NCBI GenBank assembly: GCA_034008185.1
Contig: CM067081.1
Span: forward strand, 22,443,821-22,507,820
Origin: Gorsachius magnificus
Taxonomy: Eukaryota; Chordata; Aves; Pelecaniformes; Ardeidae
DNA: 64,000 bases
Reading direction: 5' to 3'
Part shown: one piece after another, positions 1-14,268 of the stretch
How positions within the stretch are numbered: the first letter of the stretch is position 1
How the letters are laid out: every line of letters starts with the position of its first letter
Program-made: the position numbers and the translations under genes
Notes under the pieces: generated by a model
Databases searched by the model: none
What the model saw: the letters and a program-made list of their open reading frames with translations, nothing else
Told to the model about the DNA's origin: nothing

Positions 1-3000
1 TCAGGGAGAGAGGTAAGTTAAAAGGGGAGAGCTTTGTGCCTATCCAAGTGCCATCCTCTACCCTTACCCCCCAACCAAAGTGGGTTTTCCAAGCCCCCCC
101 CCCAGAGACCCTTTGCAGACCACCAGCATACCTTCAGACCTGCAGACCACTCCTTTCTTCACCAAACTCAAGGATGGAGGGCTTGCCAGGTTTACTTGTA
201 AACTTTTATGTAGTCAAAAGCCAAACAGATTTCCAATTCTAATCCATATGCTAAAATGTTCTAGCTTTTCTCTTGTGCTTTCCCTAGAACGCTTTCTCAG
301 CAACACCAGGCAACTTGAAGAGAATGGCAATTCTCACATCTCACATCTCTTGAAGCACTATGCTGTTTTTAGGTAATATATTCCTGCTTCTTCCCCTAGA
401 TTTACTGCTCCCACTTTCTTATTTCAACTCAGCACAAATTAGGAACTGCTTGAAAAATAGCAGTAACTGCTTCCAGAGAAGCAAAGTCTGCCAGGACTTT
501 CACTGCCATCATTTTATCACTCCTCCGTTGCAGGAATACCTTGTGTTTTAGCACAAGCCAGCTACTCCTTGCTGCCCAGATGGCCTAATGCACATTCTTA
601 AAGATCCTCCCCCTCACATACCACAAATCACACACCATAAAATCCAGTAATTGTTCATACATTCTATTAAAATTATGGTCTCCAAGGTATTCTCAGGTTT
701 TGAGAGATCATAGCTCCTTTGCGCACATGAACAACCCATGACAGACACAGGGAAAGGTTTTTTTGTTCCAATGTGCCTTTGGGATCAACTACCACTTCTC
801 AACTTCCTTCCCTCTTCCTCAGCTCTACGTTTGGGATGCCTTTGAGTAACAGATACCCAGACAGCCCAAAAGGGAAAAATTGGTTGATTATAAGTCCCCA
901 AGCAGTTATGCCACGAGATTACTAGGGATATCATGAACACCAGCTCACACCCTTCACTTGCTCTACCTCTGAAATTTTTTGTCTTTTCTGCAGATATGCA
1001 AGGAAAAGCCCCAGCCTTAGCTTACTAAAATAACATGTACACTTAAGTCTGACAGAAGTCTACACTGCTATCAGAAGAGCTGGTCCTACCTCTTGTCCGA
1101 GAACTCTTGTGTACATCAGGAACGTGATCTGGCTGAACTCTAACCTTAAAGAGCTCATCCTGCAGCTGTGCAAACATTAGTACCTTGGCAAGGAAGGGGG
1201 AAAAGAACACGCTCCTAGGGAGAAATGAAGATCAGCCTGCCCTTTTTAATGGCAGTGTGCATTTAGGTCACACTAAAGCACAGCCTGGTTGTGGATTCAA
1301 GTGATAGTGGAAGCAGAGCCCAGCGACGTGCATGAGACAGCCGTGGGGACTCGGACTGTCTAGGGGAAGTGACAGCTTGAAGGGGAGCACCGCATAAAGC
1401 CCCCAGGGCAGAAAGCTGCCGGGGCCCATGGCCACAGCACAGCGTGGTGCCACCCAGGCAGACTGCAGCAGGGAATCCAGGGTAAGTGATGTCACCATGG
1501 AAGTCACATCCTGACATTTCCTACATTTCACGCGTTTACATATTCAATCACACCACTAGAAGAAAAACAGGGGAAAGTAAAGCAACTCAGTAGTCTATCC
1601 CTACCTCGTCCATGAAGCAGGAGGTATTAAGAGGCATACACACGTTTCCGAGTAGTGTGAAACCGCATGTCATTCTTAACACTAATGAATGCCAGCTGAC
1701 AACGCAGAGGCTGACTGTCACATTGCTTAGCCACTCCAGACACCTGTCACTCCTTGGCAACAGAAGGGAGAAAAGGTCAAGACACTGTTACCAAACCCAA
1801 AGGGGAGACTCACTTTTCTACCGAAACTGAACTTGACAGGAACCATTGTCATAAATAATGCCGAGAGGTTCAGGTGTTAGTGGTTACTGAGGGCTCACAC
1901 TTCTGCTGCTACCGAGCCATCTACATGTTTTAGTCATCTGCACTGTCATTTATTAATAAAAAGAGAGCATTATTTGGTTTTGGATGAGAATATACAGTAT
2001 TAGACTTCTTTCCTTACACACACAGTATTTACATAGTTTATATAAAAATATATATACTTTCACTGAATCCCTGCAGAACTTAGTTACAGCTAAGGCCAAT
2101 ATATTCCATCTTCTCGCTTTCCAAATCCTTGATTGCTTTTGCACAAATGTAAAGAAATCCAGCAAGAAGACGGAAAGCAAAATAACTTTGTCACGTTTAA
2201 AAACTGGCAGACCAAGTTTTGACCTCCCTCGCTCTTCTGACAGCATGAAGCCATCTGCAGTTATCCACGTCTTAGTCTTGATGGGCCAGAACCAGACTTG
2301 TAACACACACACAGATGTGCACCAAGACCACTTAGCTCTAGCTTTTCCACAGAATGGGCCCCTCTGCCTTTTGGGGTATAGTTCTGGGGTTTTACCTTAA
2401 GCCCATGATTACAGTGATGTCTGTATTCAACATGCAAGTATACCCACAAACACATGTTAGGATTATGGTGGTCTCAAACCTTTAAATAACGGTCCTGATT
2501 CTCCCCTCCCTTGTCTGACACAGGCCCAGTTGCCATGAACTATCAATCCTAGTTCAGAAATACCAAAAAAAAATACATTGGTCCAGAATGCCCTTACTTG
2601 AGAGCAGTTGCTTTCAAATTGCAATGGTTCAAGAAAAGACTGAGGTTCAAAGTAGTGAGGAAGAAGAAAACTTATGGAAAACATTATGGAATGGCAATAG
2701 GGTATCTGGGGGGATGCTGCAACTGACTTTTTTTTTACATCTTTCTGGAAAATTAGACTATAACTCAGAAGTAATACTACCATTAGGTAGCATGATTTGC
2801 TATCTCTAGTGCATTTTAGTTATGTTCTAAATTATTTTCTTGAAAAGAGCAAGGAGATAAAAAGCAATTACATGCTCTCTAGAGCACATAAATAACCAAA
2901 AGCTTATGAATAGTCAAAGGTATCTGTGTTGTGCTCAGCATCTCAATACAGAGTGAAAAAAATAACCTGTTTGGGACAGGTTACTCGAAGCTGTTACACT

Positions 3001-6000
3001 TGCTGTGTACTATCACACAGTCCAATGCATCCTAATGCTGGCTTAATTAAGTGATACAGGATTCCCATGGAGGAAGGGAGCATCTCAGGGGTACCAAGTG
3101 GTAACAATTCCTATAGTCCTGTCCCCAGCCGCAGAGCTCTATCTCCTTACAGGGCAGACATCCCTTGGGTCAAACACAGCCAAACCACTAAAGTGGTTTT
3201 ACAGCAGAAGAGGCTGTAAAAGCACATTTGAAAGCAAAGCCTATGCTGCTCCAGATTTGCACTGGGGACTGGTGTGATCATGGAGGATATGGTTTATTTT
3301 TTACCTCTGACCCCGCTGTGCTAAAAAAAAAAAATTGGTTCAAGACCTTGAACTCGAGCAAGCAAACAAACACTCCAAACCTATATTCTAGATTCTTTCC
3401 TTCACGAACATAAGATACATTTTATTCTAAATCCTGTACATGCACTTAAACTAGGTTACAGATGCCTTTTATGAATCCCAAAATAAAAGTCTCTAGTGGT
3501 TAATTAGTGAAACTGGATAGAGGTATTTTTATCATTAGTGCTCATCCAAGTGGAATGGCAAAATTATTTTCTAGCAGCATTTTTAAAATGCAGTCTGTAT
3601 TCAGTTAAATTTGTTCTCTGCCCTAGCTTCTTTGGGTCATGATACTAAAAAGCCAAGAAACCTCAAAATAATCAGGCCCAGCTCAGTTCATGATGCAGAT
3701 ACTGGAAAGAAAGGAATTTTATGTTCAAAAAAATCTGGTGACACCACATTTTCGAGCTAGTGTTCAAAAGGGTTTTGTAGTTGCCTGTGAAGCAGTATTA
3801 AACCAGTAAGAATTATAAACTCATCGATTGCATGGATCTGCATTACGGGACACACTAGGAAACGTGGCAGTTAGAAACTTATGTACCCCAGTGGTGCCTC
3901 CAGACATGCCATGGAAATGCCCATGACAACTAGAAAGAAGTTGACAGTGAAACTGCTGTTAGACAGGAGCTCAGGTAAGGATATCCTTTTTGTTCAACTC
4001 CACAAAAAACAGAGACACAAAGTACTAATACAACGCTTTGAGATCATAAAACTGAACTGTTATCATCAAGTTACTCATGCTCAAGAGATATCAAGCCATA
4101 TAGCCTGACCTTACTGCTGGGCAAGCAGCTGGCATCGGGCCAAACTTTATTCAGTTCAGACAAATGAAATGTAGCCCACACAGATGAGCACACTTTTTGT
4201 TCGTGAGCACACAACAATAAATAAAATCCTAGCACGTGGCTTGGAACAAATAAACTTATTTTATTCTAAAGAACTGCCAGGAAAGTAGAAAATGTCTTCA
4301 ATTACTATTCAGTGTCTTCAGTGGGCCTGCTCACAGGCAACCTACCACACATTTCCAAAAGTGAGCTCCGAGTTAAATTTCAGAGTACTTTGGGCTTAAA
4401 TAAAAAGTTAAAGGACTTTGTGAAATTGCACAGAAGCACGGCGCGTGAGTAAGACACTACACCTTGTCTGCCAGACTTCCAAACTCCCTGGCACTACGTA
4501 AAAAAGCTTTACAGAGAGCTGTGCAAAATGAACTGCAAACGCTTCCTCACACCTAGGCTAAGTAGTGTTTTTAAATATCAGGGTAACATCTGAGTTTAAC
4601 TGCAGCAGATGCAGCTAATGAAGTAAAAGTAATTCTGCTTTCCTCTCCCCTGGAAGAGTAAAGTCTTCCAAGTTGCATTAAGTTACCGAATGTGCACGCC
4701 TATGGAGTCACTTTAACACGAGTGCCTTAAAGCTTCTAAACCAGAGAATTAAACTCACTGTTCCAATTTACCAGCCAGTCCCTGGGGCCAGGATCTACCA
4801 CCAAGTCTTCCTTAGCAAAATGTAGCCTTGTTTGTAAGCATTTGTATTCCCATTGCCAAAAGTGAATTGCTGTAGAAATGCATTTTGAACAGATACAAAG
4901 AAAACCGGTACAGGCCCAAAGGATGTATTTGTGAAGAGCTGTACTACCATATACACATCTATGTATATATGGTGTTGGATATTAAAAGAGCTCTCAAAAT
5001 TACCCCCTTCAGTGCAGTAGAGCATACATTGCTAAATTCAGCGTGAATGGGCTAAGCATGAGGCATTCCCTGATAAGGTTTATTTGCACTCTCTTAACGT
5101 TGATACAAATTTGAAATTTGGCCTTCTCTGTGCCCACAAGTAATGCCATATGCACTGAATTGTCCTAGGTGAATGGGAAAGTAGGATCCATTCCCCTTTA
5201 TTTTTATTAGAACAGGTTATCCAATATTACTGAGTTGGAGCAATCAATGTTTTTCAAGTTAATATTCAGAGACATAAGATAGTTATTTTTTATATGAAAG
5301 CTTTTAGTTTTTGCAAAGAAAATGGGGTTGAAATCAAGAACCATAAGCTCTTGAATTTCAAAGCTGGTTTTGTTTGATGGAAAAAACCCTCGGTTTGGGT
5401 TTTCCTACCTTTCATAAACTAGGTTTAGCTTCCCTCTTAAAAGCTGCCTCACATTAGGTTATCTCCATTCTAAACATCAACTTGGATCTTAATTGGTGAC
5501 ATAGTCAAACTGAAAAAACATTTACTGATGACAGAATTCTGGCTTTGATGAACACATTGCTCAGGAGATGGCTAACGTTTCACATTTAATGGCCTCAAAT
5601 TTAGTGAACAGCATTGTTACTGCTTTGTTATAACCCCTCCAAATATGAAATTAAGATTTTTCATACCAAATTATGCATATATTTTGTGGAGAAAAAAGTC
5701 ACTATGCCTGTCATACACCCCTTATGTATATAAATATACACAAAAAATAGATCCAGGCACTCTGAACATATTATCTGCCCAATAAAATATCACAGTAAAT
5801 CTCTTCTTGAAGCAGTCTATTGCAGTGCATATTGAACCTGGTAGGTGTTTCACCTAGAGATTTTGAGACCATGCCAAGGAACCCAATTTATCATTCACAA
5901 TATTTGGAATGTTGAAAAATTACAAGCTGTGTTGGCTGTAGGGCGTAATCAAGGCAGTAGTCATAAAAAGCCAGAACTGTGCTGGTGCTCATTCCATCAC

Positions 6001-9000
6001 TGTTGGAAAAAATTCAAAACCAGACGTTTAATAGTTGAATCAATTTGGTTTTCAGGGAAGATGGACTGCTCTCTAATGATTAACATGCATTCCCTAGCAC
6101 TAAAAAAGAAAGGAAAATTAGCATGGATTTACCTTTGCAACTGATTCCTTGGAAAGTCTTGGGATTAACATACTCAATTACAAATCCGAAAAACCAAGAA
6201 GCCAATCATGGATTAAAGTTGGTGAAACCAGCCTATACACAATCCTCAATTTCTTTAGACAACACGGGGGTTGAAATATGGAATAAATTGTCGGTGGTAG
6301 CAATATAAACTAGGCACTGTACATCAGCCGAGAAAGAATTAGGAAATATTTTTAAGAACAAAAAGCAAAGCACTATCTGGACAATTTTGGATTAGGTTGG
6401 CCAACTGTATTTTACGATACTCTAAGAAGTTTGGCAGGTTATTTGCAGGATCTGTTTTCTGTAACTTTTGCTACTAGAGAATGTTTTCTTGAATTGGATC
6501 CTATGATTAGCTTTTTTGGTGGGTGGGAAGGGGATAACCTTCTGTGCTGCCTTAGGTCTTCTACTTCTGCATGTTAACCCTGTGTACGAGGCTGATAAGA
6601 AACAGTGCAAGAGAAAAATAAGCATACACACCTAAGACTTGTTTTTCCAAAAATGATCAAGAGATGGTGCTGAGTCTCACATGCTTTGCTTCACACGCTG
6701 TGTCCATTACTGTGCTTTTGCTTTCCAGGTCTGCAAGTTCTGTTCTATAACTTCCATAAATATTCTGCACTTTTTGAGCTGATTAACATTACCCAGGCTG
6801 AGGGGTTTGGGTTCCTTTCTTTTTACATGTTTCAAAATTAACAGCAGCAACAAAAAAGATGACCTCACTTTCTGGATAGGATTCCGTTACCTCAACATAG
6901 ACCTCTTCATACTAATAATGCTGTGAAGGTCTTTGGCAGGTCCCGTGGCACGCCTGCCAGTCCATACTGCTCTCCATGACCCCAAAGCATCCATAAAGAC
7001 CACCTACATGGACACTACATCAGTTTTTGTCAGGCACCTAAACTTACACCTGATGCCCATCTTAAGGACACTGAATCCCACCTTTTGCCTATCGGAAAGC
7101 ACCTGTCCAGAGAGAATAAGTTACTTATTTAGGATATGCATGTGTTTGTGAAAATTCAAAAGCCAGATTTCCAAATTATAGAAAATGTAAACCACATGCA
7201 CTTTGCTTCATCATAATACAGCATTGTTATAAGCTTACCACACCAACTGAGTATATGCACACAAATGTAATGACTATTAAATGCCTACTGGCATTTGAAG
7301 TATTTGAACAGGCAACTGAATAATTTGCATACATAAGCATGACAAGACAGCTAGCTGCCTGTGTTATTGTTATCCCTGCTAGAGAATTTTACAACCAGAT
7401 GTTCTTATTCTTAATACTGGGTGAAAATATTGCTCTTATCTTTCAAAGAAGTTGCTTTTTATGACAACAGTTACTGTGCTTCAGTCCTCAACTCATTGCA
7501 AAAATCCCCATGCTTAAGATTTTCTATTGCCTGGCTGTACCCTCAGAGTTGCAAAGTCAATTGGAAACAGAAAGCACAGGGATGTAGGTAAAAGATGACA
7601 TAAATCAGGGATAAGCACACAGAAGCATTAGAGCTGCGTATTTTTTAGTATCTCATCAGATACACTCAATTCTGCATGCCATTTGGATAAGAGGGCTAAA
7701 ATTCCCATGTATGCTTTCCATATTTTTAAAAACACTTGTTGTGTTTGACAGGAAAGCATGAAAATGGGAACACCAAATGAAAGGTCTCATGCAGCAACAT
7801 TTCGTGTGAGCTTGCACAGCTTGTGCTATCGGCTAGTCTGAAGTGGTGACCACTAAGAGCGCGTGGAGCACTTCACAGCTCTCATTGCCAGATCTCGCTG
7901 GACTCTCAAAACCACCACTCATTGAAAAGCATGTTTATCTAGGCGTTGTGTTTACTCAGAACTTTTAAGACTTGAAAATTCAGCTCTAAAAGAGAAACTA
8001 TGATCCTGGTGGTTTGTTCTTTAGTACATTTATCTTGTTTGTTTAACACTGCTCACACAGAAGACTTCCCTCTCAGCCTCCACAAAGGAACAGCTTTCCA
8101 ATCTGGGCTTATAACTTACCTCTGGATTCTTAAGGCAGAAAAGAAAATAACGCAGCATCAGGGTACATACACTATACTCTCCCCATTTGCCATTCATTTC
8201 TCTGTCGTGACCCTATACTGCTAGACCTTGACACAGGAACCATCTATTTCCCCACCGCCACCCCACTCATTCCGCAACATATAATACAAGAGCGTTTCAT
8301 ATTAAGTACCTTTTCAGATGAACATGCTCCAGTGAAGTACTGAGCACATTTTTCCTGCACATTGTGTTGGGCTGAAAGCTATCTTCCATGCTACTGTTTC
8401 CACAGAACCATTCCCAAATGTCTTGACCTCTTTACCTGATATTTCTGATATCGCCTTTGATCTTGCTGTGTTTCTACTTCTCCAAGCATGACATGAAAGC
8501 AACATTCCTGTATTCTTTTACATTTGAAATCAGCTGTATTTCAAAGCTCTGATGTCATGACAACTTTATATCATCTCCAGTGAAATATATCTGCTCAACA
8601 GATGTGAAGCAGATCTTTTGTTTCACTACTCAGTTTAAAGCCAGCTACATAAATAATTGAATGAGACGGTGTTTTGTAATGATGCCCAGGCATTTGTCTG
8701 TCAAATCTTTAAAAGCCCAAACCCTGTTACTGACCTTCTGCTTCAGGATGATGCTGAACGATTGGCTTTCCTCAGTAATGGCTTTAGTGCACCCTGCTAC
8801 CGCAGCCAGACACAGGAAATACAGGAACGGACACCAAAGGCGGTGCTTTGTATTTGTATTTCATCCCTGCAGCCATCTTGGTAGCTTTCTATGTAGATTC
8901 TCTTGCCACAGTTAGGACAGACTCAGCAGGGCCAGAGTCAGGAAGCAGCAGCAATTCATGGATGGGAAGACTTGATTCTGCGCCCCTCTGGTGACAAGTG

Positions 9001-10973
9001 AGGCTGCAAGTGAGGGAACCCCAACCTCACACCTGAAGCACCTTGGCAGCGGTGATATGCAAGGGCTCAAGAATCAGGCTAAGAATCATACCGAAAGGAC
9101 TTGAATTTCTAGGACCCGCTTCACTTTCTGCTTTTGATTTACATTTCAACTGAGTTATGTATTTTCAAAAATATAAAAAAATAAAGGGGGCAAATTAAGA
9201 GAATGGCAGGAGGACAATGCAAATAAATGCAAAAGGCAAGAGAGATCAGGTCAGAGAAAGGAGAGCAACACTAAGTTTCTGGCTGTTAAGCCAAACAAAA
9301 ATCTTCACTGAGCTTTATCACTTTGATGACTTAAATTTCACCTCTTAAAAAAAAAATATTAGGATGCCTAGTCAAGGGAGAGGGAAAATAAGACTCTTAC
9401 TTCCATTTCCCCTGCAATCACTAGTCTAGCAAGGCCTGCCTTCTGCTATATTAGCTCTCTAGCTGCATGAAATTGTCCCAATATGGGTGCACATTTTAGT
9501 CGTCAAAGCAGCTGAAAACACAGTTCCTGGGGCCCCTGTCTCTCCATAAAGAATCAGCCACTGCAGGAAGGTAAGCACCAGCCTGAACCCAGCAGCATCT
9601 CTTCGGGGTGAAGCCCATGATGCCTGTCACCTGAGTACACTTCCCACCAAATCCCAAATTCTGTATTTTAATTACCACTTTTCCAGAAGCTGAAGGAAAG
9701 CTGATGAAATTTAACTTTCAGAGATGCCACAGTTTGGATCTTCTTGGTGTAAGAGTGACTGGTATCAAGATGAACTTTTAAGTGTGTTACGGGTTTTAAC
9801 ATACCAATATTGGGATGCTAGGGAAGGAGACAATAACATCTTCTCCTCAAACATTTATCATTGTTTAATTAAGTTTAATCTTAACGTATGTCTCTGCAAA
9901 TTGTGGCTGGACGTTCCGTGTGCGAAACCCAGGTACCATCTCTTATTTCTCTCTGATATTTGGAAAGTATCAGGGAGTAAAAGTTATGATGAGCCCCAGT
10001 GCTTCACTGCTGCAAAAACCCATTTACATAGGGCATACTATGGCTATTCCTCAGGTGTTAAAGCTTCATTGAAATAAAACAGGTACAGTAACAAAGGTAT
10101 AACTGACAGTCATATTGACCGATGTGCTTTTTGATTCAACTCTAAATATTTACTCAGTACAATCCTTTAGAAGATTAACTTAGAAAGTAGTTCAAGTTCC
10201 AATCTCTGTTTCATTACGATGCTAAAAGAATATTCCCCATGCACCACACATCCAAGCAAGAAGTACAGGTAAATATTAAACTTGTCTAGAGCACTGGGAA
10301 ACAATCAGGAACACACACACCATATGCACAAGCAACAGTGCAGGAGTGCTGGGCACTCCACTACTATTCTCTCAAGTTGAAGGGTTTATTCCCTCGGGGA
10401 GCTTCTCTTTCATGAGCATCACTCTGTACCAGACTGATCAGCACTCCCGAGCCTCTCAGCAGAAATACCAAACAACTCAGCTTTCTTTGTGTAAAGCTAA
10501 GAAGGGAATCAGAGACCTCTTCTCTCTCCCCTGCATTCCTAGGATACCAAAATTAGCCTCTCTTTGGTTTCCAAGCAATTTGGCTAGTTTTATGCAGCGT
10601 TGGAGGGGAAGTTTCTTAAGGCCACTAGTAAAGCAAACTCACCAGTGGAACTAAAACCAAATTGAGCTCATCCCATTACTGCAGGTCTACAAGATGTCTT
10701 CTGTCAATTCACCTCCCTGAAGTCTTAAGCTCGCTCCCAACTTCAACGCAGTATAGGCACAGAGGCGTAACAGAGGGGCAGCGCTGAAGCTTGTTCCACA
10801 TTTTTCAGTGCTCAGGTGTTAGACGGAACTGACTCCCACCCTTAGTCATGGACATCAGGAGACACAAAAGCTCATTTGCCTCAGTACAGTGTGCAGAAAG
10901 AACCGAACACAGACTAGTACAGCGAAGAGAACATCTGACCTCACATTCTCGGAGCAGACTTGCATTTTATGTA
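1..10973. other. Probable ATP8A2 downstream intron, no gene seen
   Basis: AT-rich single-copy DNA. I looked on the minus strand for the next flippase exon, expected to begin after VVLYIIE with LWFAFVNGF and to contain the FERW and PPFTLG motifs, and did not find it. The longest frames (138 codons plus at 1984-2400, 119 codons minus at 1953-2312) overlap each other on opposite strands and show no known domain. If the gene continues left, this is part of an intron of at least 13 kb. Confidence 0.6.
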
Positions 10974-11384
10974 TCATAGAATGTTTTGAGTTGGAAGGGA
11001 CCCCTAGAGGTCATCTAGTCCAACCCCCCTGCAGTGAGCAGGGACACTGCTAACTAGATCAGGTTGCTCAGAGCCCCGTCCAACCTGGCCTTGAATGTTC
11101 CCAGGGATGGGGCCTCCACCACCTCTCTGGGCAACCCGTTCCAGTGTTTCACCACCCTCGTTGTAAAGAATTTCTTCCTTATATCCAGTCTAAACCTACC
11201 CTGCTTCAGTTTAAAACCATTACCCCTTGTCCTGTCACAGCTGGCCCTACTAAAAAGATTTTCCCCATCTTTCCTATAGGCCCCCTTTAGGTACTGAAAG
11301 GCCGTAATCAGGTCTCCCCGCAGCCTTCTCTTCTCCAGGCTGAACAACCCCAACTCCCTCAGCCTGTCCTCATAAGAGAGGTGT
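10974..11384 (-). mobile_element. CR1 LINE, 5'-truncated 3' fragment
   Basis: This is about 410 bp of a CR1 non-LTR retrotransposon in minus orientation. The 3' end at 10975-10982 is one CATAGAAT unit (ATTCTATG on the element strand), preceded on the element strand by the typical CR1 3' region. The rest encodes the C-terminal part of the CR1 ORF2 polyprotein, after the reverse transcriptase domain. A frame of 99 codons remains open (11353-11054) and reads [14 protein letters not shown], then a conserved block around [14 protein letters not shown]. The open frame suggests a comparatively young copy. The 5' truncation is usual for CR1. It is a fossil, not a host gene. Confidence 0.95.
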
Positions 11385-13373
11385 CATATAGTGATATGTC
11401 TGGCTAATAAAGTTTCTCCCTATGGTTGGATGATTAATCTACCTCAGGCTGGAAATCCTAGAAGCCTTCATCTATTTTCAACCCCTTCCACAGCTGCTCC
11501 CATGTGAAGGCATAATCTAGCCATACAACATTTCATGCAGAACTTAATTTACTTGTCAGACTACAGTAAATAAGCAAAGGTACCCACTGCTACAATGGGC
11601 GAGAAGCAGGACTTTCAAAACTAATTTTCAAATGGAGAAAAGAATCCTAGAAGGCAATCATGAAGCTGTTGAGCATTTTCTGAACAATTCAAGGAAAAAC
11701 CCAGCAATTCCCATGCTCGGTAAGAAGCTCACTAGAAAAGTTCCTTTTATAAATTATTTCTATTTCTTTTGCACAATAATGCGTATTATTGTCATCTCCA
11801 ACACTTGAAAATCCTTACTAAAAACATGAGTTATGATCAGCACAAGCCAAATTAAGGACTATTTCAGAAAGTAAAACATGAATGAAAACTTCATTATTTA
11901 AGTGTGCTAAATTTGTCTCAGAGATGTGAAGGTGGCTTCTACCCTAGGACAAGAACACACCTGTGAAATCTCAGGAACATGGATTTAAATTTGGTAGAGG
12001 ATCTTGCTAAAGAGTTGGAACACAACATGAAGATGCTTCAAATGTAGAAAAAAATCAACTCCTCATACTATTTTACAAATCTAGCATACTGTCTATCACT
12101 CAAACATCCTGCTCTCACACCCACTACAGCAAAACACTGCCATTATGTTGATGGCATAGCATAGCTCTCGAAGTAAACAGACTATTCTGTGTTGAAATTA
12201 TAACAGCCAACAGCTAATTCAGAAATAGCACAGGAAAAATTGAGCAAGTTAGTGGAGAATATTTGCTCTCTAAGAGCCTAATGTCATGCATAAAAGATGA
12301 TCAGACCCCAAGGGAGTCAGGTATAAACATGCTGACCATGATATGATTCACTGAATAGGAAAACATTGCTTGCCCACTATCTCCTGTAATCGATATAACT
12401 AGCTGCCTAATTATAAATGTTCTAATTTTCTTATCTGTTAGCCTCATTCATGACTGCTTAACTGTAGAAATAAATAGACAACCTAATGTGTACACATAGA
12501 CATACATAAATAAAACTGATGAACAATGTGGAAATTGCTGTACCAAGTGACCACTTGATACTTAAGTGACCAATCCATCGAGTTCAAGTTCCTTGTGTGT
12601 TTCTAACCAGGCAACAGCACATGATAAACATCCCTTCCTGATCCTTTTTAAATTCAAGACTATATCCTGAAGCATGAGAACTACACTCCTATCTAAGCAG
12701 GCTGTAATACAATGTATTAATGTTCGTAACACTATTCAGCATTCTTTAAAATCCAGTTTCACTACCTGACATCTTCAGGAAATTAATTTTTCAAAACACA
12801 GTTACGTTTTAAATATTATTAAATCAAATAACCTGATTAATTTTATAATTTCACTGGCATTGTAGGGCAAAATTATGCCCCCTCCTTCCAAAACACAAGG
12901 AAAACTAATTTCAGTTCTAGCTAAGCTATGGTCTTTGTAATTTGGAAACAACAGTTATAGTTTCTGCCTCATTTATTGTTTGTCTATAGAGTTCTTTCCT
13001 GCTTCTATTAAATGAACTTTTAATTTAATTTTAGCCCCAAATTCAAGTTTTATAAATATAAGCTCCAACTGAAATGTTTCCATGAATACAAAGAAGCTTT
13101 CAATAAGAACATTTGTAGAGAAGGAATGAACTTTGTCCCTGACATCTCATATCCAAGGCTTCACTGTACTGAAACCTTCAGTTTTCCTTTTGCAAACATT
13201 AAAAGATTTAAGCAAACTAACTTAATCTGAGAAAGGAAAAAGAATTTTAAGTTGTTAAACATGCAAAAAATGTTAGTTCTTTTAGCTCAATCCATTTGGA
13301 TGAGCTTTTCTTCTTATAAGAGATGATCTGAGGAGTAAGCACCAGTAAGACCCATCCATCTAGTTACTCTTAC
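11385..13373. other. ATP8A2 intron, no gene or repeat seen
   Basis: AT-rich intronic sequence between the CR1 fragment and the donor of the M5 exon. There is no open frame above 60 codons and no recognisable element. Confidence 0.7.
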
Positions 13374-13484
13374 CTCAATAATATACAAAACCACATTCTT
13401 GTAGAAGCAATATAGTATGCACTTGGTAACTCGATTGTAACTCCAAGCTCCATGAACCAACAACAGCTTCTCCAAGTAGGAAAA
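13374..13484 (-). CDS. ATP8A2: ATP8A2 internal exon: linker and membrane helix M5
   Basis: This exon follows the GDGAND exon in the same flippase gene. It is 111 bp, exactly 37 codons in phase 0, from [14 protein letters not shown] to VVLYIIE. The acceptor is TTTTTTCACTTTCAG just above 13484 and the donor is GAG|GTAAGA. The peptide leads out of the phosphorylation domain into the fifth transmembrane helix. Lys29 of the exon (bases 13398-13400), followed by Asn30, sits where mammalian ATP8A2 has the M5 lysine known to be needed for aminophospholipid transport; that role is known from the mammalian protein, not shown here. [19 protein letters not shown] matches ATP8A2 in my memory, while ATP8A1 reads FKYLKNLLMIHGAWNYNRV, so this exon is the best paralogue marker. 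The next exon, expected to begin near LWFAFVNGF, was not found below 13374 and probably lies outside the window. Confidence 0.95.
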
Positions 13485-14232
13485 CTGAAAGTGAAAAAAC
13501 AAGGTTTTACATATACAAAGAACTGGTTAAAGTAAACCCCTGCCCTCAGAAAAAAAAAACCAAACAAACCACAAACTCAGGTCAGCTATGAAAGCTGTTC
13601 AAGTGCAATATTTAAACAGCTTAGCAGAACACACATGCAAAAAACAACACTATTTACAGGAAAAGTCATTTTTGTAGCAAAAGCTCTAAATGTTTTTAAG
13701 TGGTCTTCACTGGCTTTAAACAGGAAGAAGTCTTCAATTAATATTACTACACTGATAGCAAAATCAAGCAATGTTAGCATAATATAGCCTTGTGGATTGA
13801 ATATAAATGTGAACTCCTCATTCCGTGGTCAAAGAAGATTCCTGTGTTTGAGGGCTTACAAGGTTCAGAATCTCCTTTCTGTGTGTTAAATGAACAGTCT
13901 GGTAATTAGAACTGTCTTGAGTTGAAACAAAATGCAGAAGGGGAGAAGTGGAAATATAGATGCAGAGAGTTTGTTATAGAGAGCAAATACTTATTTCAGC
14001 CCACAAAACGTATGCAATCCACCTAAAATACTGTATAAAGAAAGAAGGAGCATTCGCCAAAAAGGGCAAAAAAGTAAAGAATCTTGTAAAAACATACCTT
14101 TTAGTGCTAGTTTGAACCACAGATATGGCTCAAATTCAGCTTCTCAATTCAGCAGTTTTGAAAAGGGACTTTTAGCAAAGCAGTCTCACAACGCAGCCTA
14201 GGAAATGCATAATTTTCTAGTCTGGGCTTTGT

Positions 14233-14268
14233 CAGTGAACTTTTTTATGGCAGTGAACTTTTTTATGG
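14233..14268. repeat. Perfect 18-bp tandem duplication
   Basis: CAGTGAACTTTTTTATGG occurs twice head to tail with no mismatch (14233-14250 and 14251-14268). The lack of divergence suggests a recent slippage duplication in the ATP8A2 intron. Confidence 0.9.

Noticed and set aside
1263..1531. Two overlapping minus-strand frames in a GC-richer patch, considered as a missed exon
   Set aside because: Neither frame resembles the downstream flippase sequence (LWFAFVNGF, FERW, PPFTLG), and there is no plausible acceptor and donor pair.
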